From Solirubrobacter sp963792915 (GTDB lineage Bacteria > Actinomycetota > Thermoleophilia > Solirubrobacterales > Solirubrobacteraceae): a DNA stretch of 64,000 nt. This document shows positions 34,878-42,753 of this stretch, one piece after another. The DNA is taken from positions 1,426,001-1,490,000 of the forward strand of contig CAWBYD010000003.1 of assembly GCA_963792915.1 (NCBI GenBank), in the 5' to 3' direction. The position numbers were made by a program, and so were the translations under genes. Below the pieces are notes generated by a model. The model saw only the letters and a program-made list of their open reading frames with translations, was not told where the DNA came from and searched no databases. How positions within the stretch are numbered: the stretch's first letter is position 1; every line of letters starts with the position of its first letter.

Positions 34878-37295
34878 ATGCGCACCGTTCTCGCTTTGCT
34901 CAGCGCTCTCGCGCTGCCCGCCACGGCGGCGGCGGCGCCGCTCCCGCCGTCGGGCACGCTGGACCTGGCCGGCGACGCCGACGCGACGCTCGCCGGTGAA
35001 GCGCCGGGCGACCAGGCGGGCTGGGCGGTCGCGCCCGCGGGCGACGTCAACGGCGACGGCAAGGCCGACTATCTGGTGGGCGCGCCGAACGCCGACCCCG
35101 GCGGCCGCAAGGACGCCGGCCGCGTCTACGTCGTATTCGGCCCGCCGGCGTCGGGCAAGCTCGGCGACCACGGCTTCCGGATCGACGGCGCGGCGGCGGG
35201 CGACCGCCTCGGGACCGCGGTGGCGGGCGTCGGCGACGTCGACGGCGACGGGTTCGCGGACGTCCTCGTCGGGGCGCCGAAATGGACCGACAGCGGCGGC
35301 GCCGACGGCACCGGCGCCGCCTACCTGATCCGCGGCTCGGCCGCCGGCGGGCGGATCGACCTCGCGGCCGCGCCGCCCACCGTGACGACGTTCGCGACCG
35401 GCGTCGTTGGCGACCAGGTCGGCGTCGCGCTCGCAGCGGCGCCCGACATGGACGGCGACGGGCGCAGCGAGCTGGTGATCGGGGCCGCGCGCGCCAACCA
35501 GGACGCGGGCTCGGTGTTCGTCGTCTTCTCGCGCGCGCCCGGCGGCCTCGCCGGCGCACTGCGGATCGACGGCCCGGCGGGCTCGCGCACCGGCCTCGCG
35601 GTCGCGGGCGTGGCCGACATGAACGGCGACGGCCGCGGCGAGATCGTGGTCGGCGCCCCGCGGGCGAACAACGGAGCCGGTGCGGGGTTCGTCGTCTTCG
35701 GGCGCGCCGACGCGGCCACGGTCGACCTCAACGCGCTCGGCGCGCAGGGCTTCGCGATCACGCCGGCCGCCGACGACGGGTCGCTCGGCCTCGGCGTCGC
35801 GGGCCTGGGCGACATGAACGGCGACGGCAAGCCCGACGTGGCCTTCGGCGCGCCGACGGCCAGCCGGAACCAGCGCAAGCTGTCCGGCGAGGTGTACGTC
35901 GTCGCCGGCAAGGCGAGCGCGGACTCCGTCGCGTCCGACAGCGGCTTCCGGCTCGACGGCGCGGCCGAGGGCGACGAGCTCGGCGCCTCGGTGACCGCGG
36001 CGGGCGACGTCAACGCCGACGGCCTGCCCGACCTCGCGGCCGCCGCGCCGTTCGCGGACACGCTCAGCCGCACCGACGGCGGCGGCGTCTACGTCCTGCT
36101 CGGCTCGAAGACCCCGGCAGTCGCCGACGGCGCGAGCCTCGGCGCGGCTGGCTACCGGCTGGCCGGCGCCGAGGAGCACGGCCTCCTGCGCTCGGTCGCC
36201 GGGCTGGGCGATGTCGACGGCGACGGCGCCGGCGACCTGCTGGCCGGAGCCCACGGCGCGGGCGCCGGCCGGGCGTTCGTCGTGCTCGGCCCCAAGCCGG
36301 CGCCGCCCGCGCCGGTCGACCCTGGGGTCATCGAGGAACAGCAGGCCGGCTGCACGGCCGCCGACAACGTCGAGATGCTGATCGACGACTCGGGCTCGAT
36401 GGAGGATTCAGATCCCGAGCTGCTGCGCCGGCGCGCCGTCGAGCTGATGATCGCCAAGCCGCGCAACCAGGGCGAGGTGCTCGGCGCCTATGAGTTCGGC
36501 ACCGACGGCGACCAGCTGTTCGCGCCGCAGGAGATCCTTCCGCGCGGCGACGGCTCCAACCAGCCGGCGCTCCTGGACGCGCTCGAGAAGGGTCTGCGGG
36601 CCGACAACGGCAGCACGAACTACAACGCTGCGTTCACGGGCGTCGCCAACGACGATCCCGCGGCCGACGCGCGGATCTTCATCACCGACGGCGAGCACAA
36701 CGAGGGCGAGTACCTGGACGGCCACCGCGGCGGGCCGCCGACCTACGTGATCGGGCTGGACATCGGCACCCGCGGCGACGCCGCGAAGCGCCTGCAGCGG
36801 ATCGCCGACGAGACCAAGGCCAAGTACTACCCGAACGTCACGGGGCAGCGGATGCAGGCCGTGATCGACCGCATCGACTCGCACCTCAACTGCGACATCG
36901 GCCTCGACGCCGACACCGGCGAGCTGACCGGCGACGACCCGGTCGGCGAGCAGGAGGCGACGCTCGACAGCGACGCCCACGCCTACGACGTCGACGTCAT
37001 GTGGGGCGACCCGGCGGACCGGGTGGTCCCGGACTCGCTCGCGTTCGTGGCCGCCGGCGGGCACGCGGTCGCGCGGCTGCGGCGCGACACGCTCGAGCGC
37101 ATCGTCAGCCGGCCCGGCCGCACGTTCCGGGTCGGGAAGCTGCGCGTCCGCGGCGCGAGGCGGCCGACGTTCTTCAGCCTGCGCGTGTCGGGCCCGAAGG
37201 CGGCGAAGCTGCGCGTGCGCTACCGGATGACGAAGTTCAAGGGCCGCGGCGCGCGCGTGACCGCGCAGGTGACGCAATCGCGGCGCCGCCGTTGA
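34878..37295 (+). CDS. Integrin-like secreted protein: seven FG-GAP repeats plus VWA domain
   Basis: An 805-aa exported protein. The signal peptide is residues 1-19 (MRTVLALLSALALPATAAAA). Seven FG-GAP repeats (about 30-475) each carry a Ca-binding loop: DVNGDGKAD, DVDGDGFAD, DMDGDGRSE, DMNGDGRGE, DMNGDGKPD, DVNADGLPD, DVDGDGAGD. A von Willebrand A domain follows (about 498-675), with a full MIDAS motif D503-x-S505-x-S507 and FITDGEHN. The C-terminal ~110 residues form a beta domain with a basic end (SRRRR). The order propeller plus VWA recalls the integrin alpha head. Adhesion or binding of extracellular ligands is inferred. TAGGGT lies 4 nt before the ATG. Confidence 0.88.
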   Translation: MRTVLALLSALALPATAAAAPLPPSGTLDLAGDADATLAGEAPGDQAGWAVAPAGDVNGDGKADYLVGAPNADPGGRKDAGRVYVVFGPPASGKLGDHGFRIDGAAAGDRLGTAVAGVGDVDGDGFADVLVGAPKWTDSGGADGTGAAYLIRGSAAGGRIDLAAAPPTVTTFATGVVGDQVGVALAAAPDMDGDGRSELVIGAARANQDAGSVFVVFSRAPGGLAGALRIDGPAGSRTGLAVAGVADMNGDGRGEIVVGAPRANNGAGAGFVVFGRADAATVDLNALGAQGFAITPAADDGSLGLGVAGLGDMNGDGKPDVAFGAPTASRNQRKLSGEVYVVAGKASADSVASDSGFRLDGAAEGDELGASVTAAGDVNADGLPDLAAAAPFADTLSRTDGGGVYVLLGSKTPAVADGASLGAAGYRLAGAEEHGLLRSVAGLGDVDGDGAGDLLAGAHGAGAGRAFVVLGPKPAPPAPVDPGVIEEQQAGCTAADNVEMLIDDSGSMEDSDPELLRRRAVELMIAKPRNQGEVLGAYEFGTDGDQLFAPQEILPRGDGSNQPALLDALEKGLRADNGSTNYNAAFTGVANDDPAADARIFITDGEHNEGEYLDGHRGGPPTYVIGLDIGTRGDAAKRLQRIADETKAKYYPNVTGQRMQAVIDRIDSHLNCDIGLDADTGELTGDDPVGEQEATLDSDAHAYDVDVMWGDPADRVVPDSLAFVAAGGHAVARLRRDTLERIVSRPGRTFRVGKLRVRGARRPTFFSLRVSGPKAAKLRVRYRMTKFKGRGARVTAQVTQSRRRR

Positions 37296-37320
37296 CGCAT
37301 CGCCCAAGGGGCGAAGCGGG

Positions 37321-37476
37321 CTAGCTGAAGTCGCCGGCCTCCGGCTCCCAGCTGGGGACGCTGGGCGGCGGCTCGGTCTCGAGCGTGACCGGCGGGCGCA
37401 GGTGGTGCTCGCCGGTCACGGGCTCCTGACTGTCAGTGGGCGCGGCGTTGTCAGGGGTGTTGGGGAGGAGGCTCAT
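37321..37476 (-). CDS. Small proline-rich protein, 51 aa
   Basis: A possible short gene. Codons end in C or G in about 48 of 51 positions, as in true genes nearby. The product is acidic and proline-rich (VTLETEPPPSVPSWEPEAGD) and likely unfolded. There is no clear ribosome binding site at the ATG. It sits between two plus-strand genes on the opposite strand. Function unknown; the call rests on codon use alone. Confidence 0.5.
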   Translation of the reverse strand: MSLLPNTPDNAAPTDSQEPVTGEHHLRPPVTLETEPPPSVPSWEPEAGDFS

Positions 37477-37582
37477 CGCCCATAGCGTGATCGCTCGACC
37501 GGCGGAGCGGGGCGGCCTGGACTCCCAACCCCCCGTCCGGGGGGCTGCCACCGCGTCGATCGCGCCCTGCCAAGCTGTCCGG

Positions 37583-38878
37583 ATGAGCGCGCTGCCGCCC
37601 GGCCCGTCAGCCCATCCCGCCGTGCAGACGATGCGCTGGCTGCTGCGCCCGATCGCGTTCCTGGAGGCGTGCCGGCGGGCCTACGGAGATTCGTTCAGCG
37701 TCCGCTTCCTGGGCTTCAAGACGCCGCTGGTGATGATCTCGAGCCCGGATGCGCTGCGCGCGCTCTACAGCGAGCGCAGCCACCGGCTCCCGCCCGGCCG
37801 CACGCTGTCATTGCGGCCGATCGTCGGGCCGCGCTCGGTGCTGCTGCTGGAGGGACGCGAGCACTTGGAGCGGCGGCGGCTGATGCTCCCGCCCTTCCAT
37901 GGCGACCGCATGCGCGCGTACGAGGCCACGGTGCGCGACGCGACCGAGCGCGAGCTCGCGCGCTGGCCGGCCGGGACGCCGTTCCCCGTCCATCCGAGCA
38001 TGCAGGCGCTGACGCTCGACGTGATCCTGCGCGCGGTGTTCGGCGTCACCGACGACGCCCGCCGCGAGGCGCTGAGCGCGCGCCTGCGCAACCTCCTGGG
38101 CGCGACCAGCTCGACCGGCACCGCGCTCACCGTCCTCCTGCGCCGCGAGCGCGCGATCGAGCAGTTCGAGCGCCTGTCGGCGGAGATCGACGCGCTGCTG
38201 CTGGAGGAGATCGCCCGCCGGCGCGCCCAACCCGGCGGCGGCGACGACATCTGCTCGCTGCTGGTGAGCGCGCGCTTCGAGGACGGCGCCGCGATGAGCG
38301 ACACCGAGGTCCGCGACCAGCTGATGACGCTGCTGCTCGCCGGCCACGAGACGACCGCGACCGGGCTGGCCTGGACGTTTGACCTGCTGACGCGCCACCC
38401 GGCCGTGCTGGACCGCCTGCGCGCCGAGGTCGACGCCGGCGAGGGCGACGCGTACCTGCGCGCCGTGATCGCCGAGTCGCTGCGGCTGCGCCCGGTGATC
38501 CCGCTGGCCGGCCGCCGGCTCGCGACCGAGCTGGTCGCCGACGGCCTGCGTCTGCCGGAGGGAACCGACGTGACGCCGGCGATCTGGCTCGCGCACACGC
38601 GCGCTGAGAGCTATCCGGAGCCGTATGCGTTCAAGCCCGAGCGCTTCCTGGACCAGGCGCCCTCGACCTATGCCTGGATTCCGTACGGCGGCGGCATCCG
38701 GCGCTGCCTGGGCGCGGCGTTCGCCGAGATGGAGATGCGGATCGTGCTCGGCGAGGTGCTGCGGCGCTGGACGCTGACCGCCGCCTCGCGGCGCCCGGAG
38801 CGCGTGGCGCGGCGCAACGTCACGTTCTCGCCGCGCCGGGGCACGCGCGTCATCGCTCGGGCGCGAGCCGCTTCATGA
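37583..38878 (+). CDS. Cytochrome P450
   Basis: A 431-aa soluble class I-type P450 monooxygenase. Motifs: I-helix AGHETTATG near residue 255, K-helix ESLR (ExxR) near residue 297, PERF, and the heme loop PYGGGIRRCLGAAFA with the thiolate Cys near residue 378. The style (MRWLLRPIAFLEACRRAYGD opening and DSFSVRFLG) resembles actinobacterial fatty-acid or terpene hydroxylases. No ferredoxin or reductase is adjacent, so electron partners must come from elsewhere. Start ATG 37583; no strong ribosome site. The last 29 bp overlap the convergent regulator gene. Confidence 0.93.
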   Translation: MSALPPGPSAHPAVQTMRWLLRPIAFLEACRRAYGDSFSVRFLGFKTPLVMISSPDALRALYSERSHRLPPGRTLSLRPIVGPRSVLLLEGREHLERRRLMLPPFHGDRMRAYEATVRDATERELARWPAGTPFPVHPSMQALTLDVILRAVFGVTDDARREALSARLRNLLGATSSTGTALTVLLRRERAIEQFERLSAEIDALLLEEIARRRAQPGGGDDICSLLVSARFEDGAAMSDTEVRDQLMTLLLAGHETTATGLAWTFDLLTRHPAVLDRLRAEVDAGEGDAYLRAVIAESLRLRPVIPLAGRRLATELVADGLRLPEGTDVTPAIWLAHTRAESYPEPYAFKPERFLDQAPSTYAWIPYGGGIRRCLGAAFAEMEMRIVLGEVLRRWTLTAASRRPERVARRNVTFSPRRGTRVIARARAAS

Positions 38879-39743
38879 ACCAGTGGTCGCCGTGCGGCTC
38901 GTCGTTGAAGCGCGGCACCTCGACGTAGCCGGCGGAACGGTAGAGCGCGATCGCCTCGGTCAGCGCGCGGTTGGTCTCCAGGTGCATCACGCGCACGTCG
39001 TAGCGGCGCGCGTGCGCCTCGAGCTCGCTCAGCAGGCGCCGGCCGACGCCCAGCCCGCGCGCGGCGCGGTCCACCCACATGCGCTTGAGCTCGGCCGGCT
39101 CGGCGCCGTGGAACTTCAGGACCCCGCAGCCGATCGGCTCGCCGCGCAGCCGCGCGACGAGCATCAGCCCCGCCGGCTCGGTCAGCTCGGCGGGCTCGGT
39201 GGAGATCGCCTTCGAGAGGTCGAACCCCTGCTCGAAGCGCTCGTCGATCTCCGCGTAGTAGGCGTTCAGGCAGGCCTGCGCCGCCGCGCTCGCCGGGTCC
39301 TCGACCGCCACCGAGACGAGCCCGGCCGTGAGCAGCCGCTCGACGACGCCCATCGCTGCGACCAGCTTGGCCCGCTGCGCCTCGCCGAGCGGGGCGAGCA
39401 GCGCGTCCGCCAGGTCGTCGCTGCGGCGGTCCAGCAGCGCCCGCTCGGCCTCGCCGGCGGGCGTGAGGCGCACCGCGCGGATGCGGCGGTCGGCCGTGTC
39501 CGGCGCGACCTCGACAAGCCCCTCGGCCTCGAGCGAGCGCAGCAGCCGGCTGAGATAGCCCGAATCGAGGTCCAGCCGCGCCCGCAGCGCCCGCGCGTCG
39601 CTGACCCCGCTGCCGATCTCCCACAGCACGCGCGACGCGCCGAGCGGGCGGCCGCTGGCGAGGAAGCTGTCCTGCAGCGCGCCGACCCGCTGCGTCACCG
39701 TGCGATTGAAGGACCGCACTGCCTGAGTTGCATCGTTGCCCAA
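38850..39743 (-). CDS. MarR-GNAT fusion: HTH regulator plus N-acetyltransferase
   Basis: A 297-aa two-domain protein. Residues 1-145 are a MarR-type winged helix (ASRVLWEIGSGVSDARALRARL, DLDSGYLSRLLRSLEAEGLV, DTADRRIRAVRLTPAG). Residues 155-297 are a GNAT acetyltransferase with the CoA loop RGLGVGRRLLSELEAHARR and NRALTEAIALYRSAGY. This fusion family is common in actinobacteria; the substrate is unknown. Start: TTG at 39743, with GAGG 8 nt upstream; GTG 39719 is an alternative, but would remove residues next to VRSFNRTVTQRVG. The promoter and start are covered by a perfect dyad, which suggests autorepression. It overlaps the P450 gene at the 3' end. Confidence 0.85.
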   Translation of the reverse strand: MGNDATQAVRSFNRTVTQRVGALQDSFLASGRPLGASRVLWEIGSGVSDARALRARLDLDSGYLSRLLRSLEAEGLVEVAPDTADRRIRAVRLTPAGEAERALLDRRSDDLADALLAPLGEAQRAKLVAAMGVVERLLTAGLVSVAVEDPASAAAQACLNAYYAEIDERFEQGFDLSKAISTEPAELTEPAGLMLVARLRGEPIGCGVLKFHGAEPAELKRMWVDRAARGLGVGRRLLSELEAHARRYDVRVMHLETNRALTEAIALYRSAGYVEVPRFNDEPHGDHWFMKRLAPER

Positions 39744-39766
39744 TTCTCTGACCTCAGTCAGAGAAT
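39743..39766. promoter_or_regulatory. Perfect 10-bp inverted repeat, candidate MarR operator
   Basis: ATTCTCTGAC-ctca-GTCAGAGAAT: 10-bp arms and a 4-bp spacer, notably AT-rich for this genome. It overlaps a TATTCT -10-like hexamer (minus strand, 39767-39762) and ends at the regulator start codon. Autoregulation by the MarR-GNAT protein is the simplest reading. Confidence 0.75.
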
Positions 39767-39769
39767 AAC

Positions 39770-39980
39770 TCAGCGCTCCAGCACGCGCAAGGCTGCGACA
39801 CCGCCGAAGTGGCGGCGCGCGATCTCCGCCGCCTGCTCGGCGTCGAACGGCTTGCAGGAGAAGATGTCCACGAAGCAGCGGCGGGGCGTGGTCGCACAGG
39901 TGCAGGTCGATCGCCGCGAGCATCCCCCACGGGGCGTAGCGGTAGGGCTCGGGCGCGTCCAGCGTGCTGGTCAGGGTCAT
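39770..39980 (-). pseudogene. Internally deleted S-adenosylmethionine decarboxylase (speD-like) remnant
   Basis: Two pieces of a SpeD-like proenzyme lie back to back in different frames. The first frame from ATG 39980 reads a typical N-terminus (YAPWGMLAAIDLHLCDHA). The other frame then reads the typical C-terminus (CFVDIFSCKPFDAEQAAEIA, then RRHFGG, ending VLER and stop at 39770). The middle part of about 60 residues, with the self-cleaving Ser that makes the pyruvoyl group and the conserved active-site region, is missing. The gene cannot make a working decarboxylase. It points to lost polyamine synthesis or to an assembly deletion. The family call is from memory of the sequence pattern. Confidence 0.72.
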
Positions 39981-39989
39981 GCTGGCAAG

Positions 39990-40010
39990 GAGCGCCCGCG
40001 CGGGGCGCTC
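39990..40010 (-). terminator. Terminator hairpin after the GcvT-like gene
   Basis: An 8-bp stem (GAGCGCCC with GGGCGCTC at 40003-40010) and 5-nt loop lie 19 nt beyond the stop of the minus-strand gene at 40029. Confidence 0.55.
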
Positions 40011-40028
40011 AGATACCTCGGGGAACCC

Positions 40029-40625
40029 CTAGCGGTGGGCGCGGCGCACGCGCTCGGAGACCGTGATGTGCTCGAGCGCGTCGAGTCCCACGCAGGCGAT
40101 CCCGGAGGGCTCGCCGGCCTCGAGGAGCCGGTTCCAGAGCGCCGGGCCGTAACCGCGGATCACGAGCAACTCGACGTAGTCCTCGCCCTCGAGCAGCACC
40201 GTCACCGGGTCCTCCTCGGGGTCCACGTTCGCGGTATGCAGGACCTCCAGCGCGAGCGGGCCGATCAGCTCCATCGCCGCGTATTCGCCGCTGACGTCGC
40301 GCACCCAGACCTCGGCGCGCAGCATCGCCGACGTCGTCGCTCCCTCGTCGGCACCGTCGCAGCGCACCAGCGCGAGCGTGGGGGAGAGGCGCGCCGGCCA
40401 CGCGCGCGGACCGAGCGACTCGAGCTCGGCGAGCGCGCGGTCGACGTCGCCGCGCGGGCCGCGGACCTCGAGCGTCGCGCGGTCCGAGCGCTCCGTGAGC
40501 CCCACGCTGCGCCGGCAGACGGCGGCCTCGGCGGCGGGGTTGCCGAAGTCCGACGGCACGAGCCGTCCATGGCGCTCGATCAGCGTCGCGCCGTGGCGGC
40601 GCAGCATGGAGGCCATGGCGGACAT
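40029..40625 (-). CDS. GcvT/SoxG-like folate-binding domain protein
   Basis: A 198-aa protein resembling the N-terminal part of aminomethyltransferase (GcvT) and the gamma subunit of sarcosine oxidase. Typical signs are GRLVPSDFGNPAAEAAVCRR, VGLTERSDRATLEVRGPRGD, and the later WVRDVSGEYAAMELIGP segment. It is much shorter than GcvT (about 360 aa) and may bind folate without catalysing transfer. There is no glycine-cleavage or sarcosine-oxidase partner nearby. The ATG at 40625 is preceded by TACCCT, 7 nt upstream, so it is probably leaderless even though the STAS gene lies just upstream. Confidence 0.68.
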   Translation of the reverse strand: MSAMASMLRRHGATLIERHGRLVPSDFGNPAAEAAVCRRSVGLTERSDRATLEVRGPRGDVDRALAELESLGPRAWPARLSPTLALVRCDGADEGATTSAMLRAEVWVRDVSGEYAAMELIGPLALEVLHTANVDPEEDPVTVLLEGEDYVELLVIRGYGPALWNRLLEAGEPSGIACVGLDALEHITVSERVRRAHR

Positions 40626-40632
40626 GCGTGCG

Positions 40633-40638
40633 AGGGTA
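40633..40638 (-). promoter_or_regulatory. -10 element TACCCT for leaderless GcvT-like mRNA
   Basis: TACCCT (minus strand) ends 7 nt before the ATG at 40625, in the short gap after the STAS gene. Confidence 0.45.
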
Positions 40639-40640
40639 GG

Positions 40641-40937
40641 CTACTCGGCGCCGAAGATCTCGAGCGTGCGGGTGCGCTCCAGGAGCCGCCGCACGCGGCC
40701 CTCGGCGCCGCGCACGCGCACCCCGCGGCGGGCCGCGGCGAGCAGGATCGCGAGCCCGCTCGAGTCCAGCAGCTCCAGCCCGCGCAGCTCGATCACGACG
40801 GACGTGTCCGGATACTCCGTCAGGCACGCGCGCAGGCGCGGCGCGGTCCCGTAGTCCAGCGTGCCGCGCAGGTGCAGGACGACCGGGCCACGCGGAGCGG
40901 TGAGCCGGTCGATCGAGAATGTGGGCACGGCGGGCAT
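40641..40937 (-). CDS. STAS-domain anti-sigma factor antagonist-like protein
   Basis: A 98-aa single STAS domain similar to SpoIIAA/RsbV. The motif LELLDSSGLAILL carries the Ser that kinases phosphorylate in this family, and VVLHLRGTLDYGTAPRLRACL is the usual first strand and helix. It would bind an anti-sigma kinase to free a sigma factor, but none is encoded in the window. Start ATG 40937 is preferred to the earlier GTG because the family begins close to it. It lies 15 bp before the GcvT-like gene. Confidence 0.82.
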   Translation of the reverse strand: MPAVPTFSIDRLTAPRGPVVLHLRGTLDYGTAPRLRACLTEYPDTSVVIELRGLELLDSSGLAILLAAARRGVRVRGAEGRVRRLLERTRTLEIFGAE

Positions 40938-41038
40938 GGCGCGGCAGGCGCCTCCCAAAAACCCCCTCTACCCGCATCGCGCCGTCCTAGGCCGGATAAT
41001 GGTCGGAGCGTCGGAGCGAATACCGAGGAGGAGACGCA

Positions 41039-42019
41039 ATGCCCAATCCGGGGACGATCTCAGGGACCCACCACCTCACCTTCTGCGTCGGCACCGCGCA
41101 GGAGGACTACGACTTCCACGTCCGGCTGCTCGGGCTCAAGAGCGTCAAGAAGACCGTGCTGTTCGACGGCGAGATCCCCATCTACCACCTCTATTACGGC
41201 AACCGGATGGGCGACGCGAGCACGATCCTCACCGCGTTCCCCTACCGGCAGGCGGGCTGGATGGGCAAGCGCGGCACGAACGCCATGCGCACGCTGAACC
41301 TCGCCGTCGGCGCCGAGTCGATCGGCTTCTGGGCCGACCGCCTGAGGGCCGCCGGCGTCGCGGTCTCCGAGCGCGAGCTGTTCGGGACCCAGCGGATCGA
41401 CTTCGCGCACCCGTGCGGGATCCCGTACGCGATCGTGGGGGAGACCGAGGCGGATGACCGTGAGGTCTACACCGGCTCGGACGTTCCCGGCGAGCACGCG
41501 ATCCGCGGCGCCTTCGGCACCACGACGTCGGTGCGGGAACCCGAGCCGATGGACTTCTTCCTGCGCGAGGGGATGAATGCCGCGCTGGTGGCGTCCGAGG
41601 GTCCCAACCACCAGTACGAGATCGGCGACGACGCGTCCGGCCACGGGCGCATCATCGAGCTCGTCGAGGAGCCCGACCGCAACCAGGGCACGTGGCAGTT
41701 CGGCGAGGGCACGATCCATCACCAGGCGTTCGACGTCGGCACCCCCGAGAACCAGCTGCGCGTCAAGGACTACATCGTCGGCCTCGGCTTCACCGATGTC
41801 TCGGACGTCAAGGACCGCGGCTACTTCTTCTCGGTCTACTGCCGCACGCCGGGCGGCGCGCTGTTCGAGTTCGCCTACTCGACCGAGCAGGGCTTCCTGA
41901 TCGACGAGTCCGCGGAGGAGCTCGGCACCCACATGTGCATCCCGCCGCACTGGGAGGACCGCCGGGCCGAGATCGCTCAGCTCGAGCCGATCGAGACGAT
42001 CGAGACGGTGGTCGGCTAG
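41039..42019 (+). CDS. Ring-cleaving dioxygenase, VOC/glyoxalase superfamily (MhqO/MhqA type)
   Basis: A 326-aa protein with two pairs of VOC domains. It starts with SGTHHLTFCVGTAQEDYDF, whose first His is a metal ligand. The second His is in GTIHHQAFDVG and the Glu in GGALFEFAYST, giving the 2-His-1-carboxylate Fe(II) site. Family members cleave hydroquinones or catechols and are often induced by quinone stress. The ATG follows GAGGAGGAG; a GATAAT -10-like sequence is at 40995-41000. It overlaps the convergent DUF1707 gene by 4 bp. Confidence 0.87.
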   Translation: MPNPGTISGTHHLTFCVGTAQEDYDFHVRLLGLKSVKKTVLFDGEIPIYHLYYGNRMGDASTILTAFPYRQAGWMGKRGTNAMRTLNLAVGAESIGFWADRLRAAGVAVSERELFGTQRIDFAHPCGIPYAIVGETEADDREVYTGSDVPGEHAIRGAFGTTTSVREPEPMDFFLREGMNAALVASEGPNHQYEIGDDASGHGRIIELVEEPDRNQGTWQFGEGTIHHQAFDVGTPENQLRVKDYIVGLGFTDVSDVKDRGYFFSVYCRTPGGALFEFAYSTEQGFLIDESAEELGTHMCIPPHWEDRRAEIAQLEPIETIETVVG

Positions 42020-42363
42020 CGCGGTTCGGCCACGTAGTGGCGCGTGTGGTCGGCGGGGTCCACCCAGACGCGCATGACGCGCTGGGTGGTCGGGTCGACG
42101 AAGCGCTCGGTCGTGGGCAGCCAGGCGGGGTCGGCGGCGTCGGCCTCGCCGTGGCGGCGCCACCACTTCGTGCGCTTGCCCGCCGGCGGCAGCCGCGGCA
42201 GCGGCGGCAGGTCGGCGACCGCGGCGGCCGCCGCCTCGCGGGTGTCGGCGCCGAGGATCGTGTCCAGGCGCTGGTCGAGCTCCTGCGCGTCGAGCGCGCC
42301 GGCGGCGTAGTGGCGCCCGAGCGTGTTGGCGAGCGCGTCGCGGTCCGCGTCGGTCGCCCGCAT
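42016..42363 (-). CDS. DUF1707 domain protein
   Basis: A 115-aa protein. Its N-terminus has the DUF1707/SHOCT-like pattern: RATDADRDALANTLGRHYAA, then GALDAQELDQRLDTILGADT. In actinobacteria this short helical domain often precedes membrane segments, but here the C-terminal half is soluble, with a KWWRRHGEADAAD stretch and an FVDPTTQRVMRVWVDPADH region, perhaps for binding. Function is unknown. The ATG shares its A with the YbjQ gene stop (TGATG), so the two are one operon. Confidence 0.82.
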   Translation of the reverse strand: MRATDADRDALANTLGRHYAAGALDAQELDQRLDTILGADTREAAAAAVADLPPLPRLPPAGKRTKWWRRHGEADAADPAWLPTTERFVDPTTQRVMRVWVDPADHTRHYVAEPR

Positions 42364-42698
42364 CAGCGGTTGAGCTTCACCGCGGTGCCGTAGGCGACCA
42401 CCTCGGTCAGCTGCTGGCCCATCTCGGAGGAGTCGAAGCGCATGGCGACGATCGCGTCGGCCCCCAGCAGTCGCGCGTTGGCCACCATGCGGTCGATCGC
42501 GTGGCGCCGCGCGTCCTCCAGGAGCTCGGTGTACTGGCTCACCTCGCCCTTGCGCATCGCGGAGAAGCTCGCGGTGAAGTTCTTGGCGATCCCCATGCTG
42601 CGCACGACGAGCCCGAACGCGATGCCGAGGTTCTGCGCGATCGTCGCGCTCGGAAGCTCGTTGGCGGTGGTGACGGGGAGCTCGTAGTCGGCGGCCAT
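42363..42698 (-). CDS. YbjQ/UPF0145 family protein
   Basis: A 111-aa small oligomer-forming protein with the family pattern VVRSMGIAKNFTASFSAMRKG, then EDARRHAIDRMVANARLLGADAIV in the helix and MRFDSSEMGQQLTEVVAYGTAV at the end. YbjQ-type proteins form pentamers or decamers; a heavy-metal-binding role has been proposed. The start ATG 42698 has no ribosome site but a TACGCT hexamer 7 nt upstream. It is co-transcribed with DUF1707. Confidence 0.85.
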   Translation of the reverse strand: MAADYELPVTTANELPSATIAQNLGIAFGLVVRSMGIAKNFTASFSAMRKGEVSQYTELLEDARRHAIDRMVANARLLGADAIVAMRFDSSEMGQQLTEVVAYGTAVKLNR

Positions 42699-42705
42699 GC
42701 GGCCC

Positions 42706-42711
42706 AGCGTA
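42706..42711 (-). promoter_or_regulatory. -10 element TACGCT for leaderless YbjQ mRNA
   Basis: TACGCT (minus strand) ends 7 nt before the ATG at 42698. Confidence 0.5.
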
Positions 42712-42753
42712 ACCGTCGCCGCGGCGCGCTGGCGCGCCGCGGCGACGTACGGA

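Noticed and set aside
38883..41297. 800-codon plus-strand frame across MarR-GNAT, speD remnant and STAS
   Set aside because: Shadow of several minus-strand genes; composition only R/A/G/H-rich.
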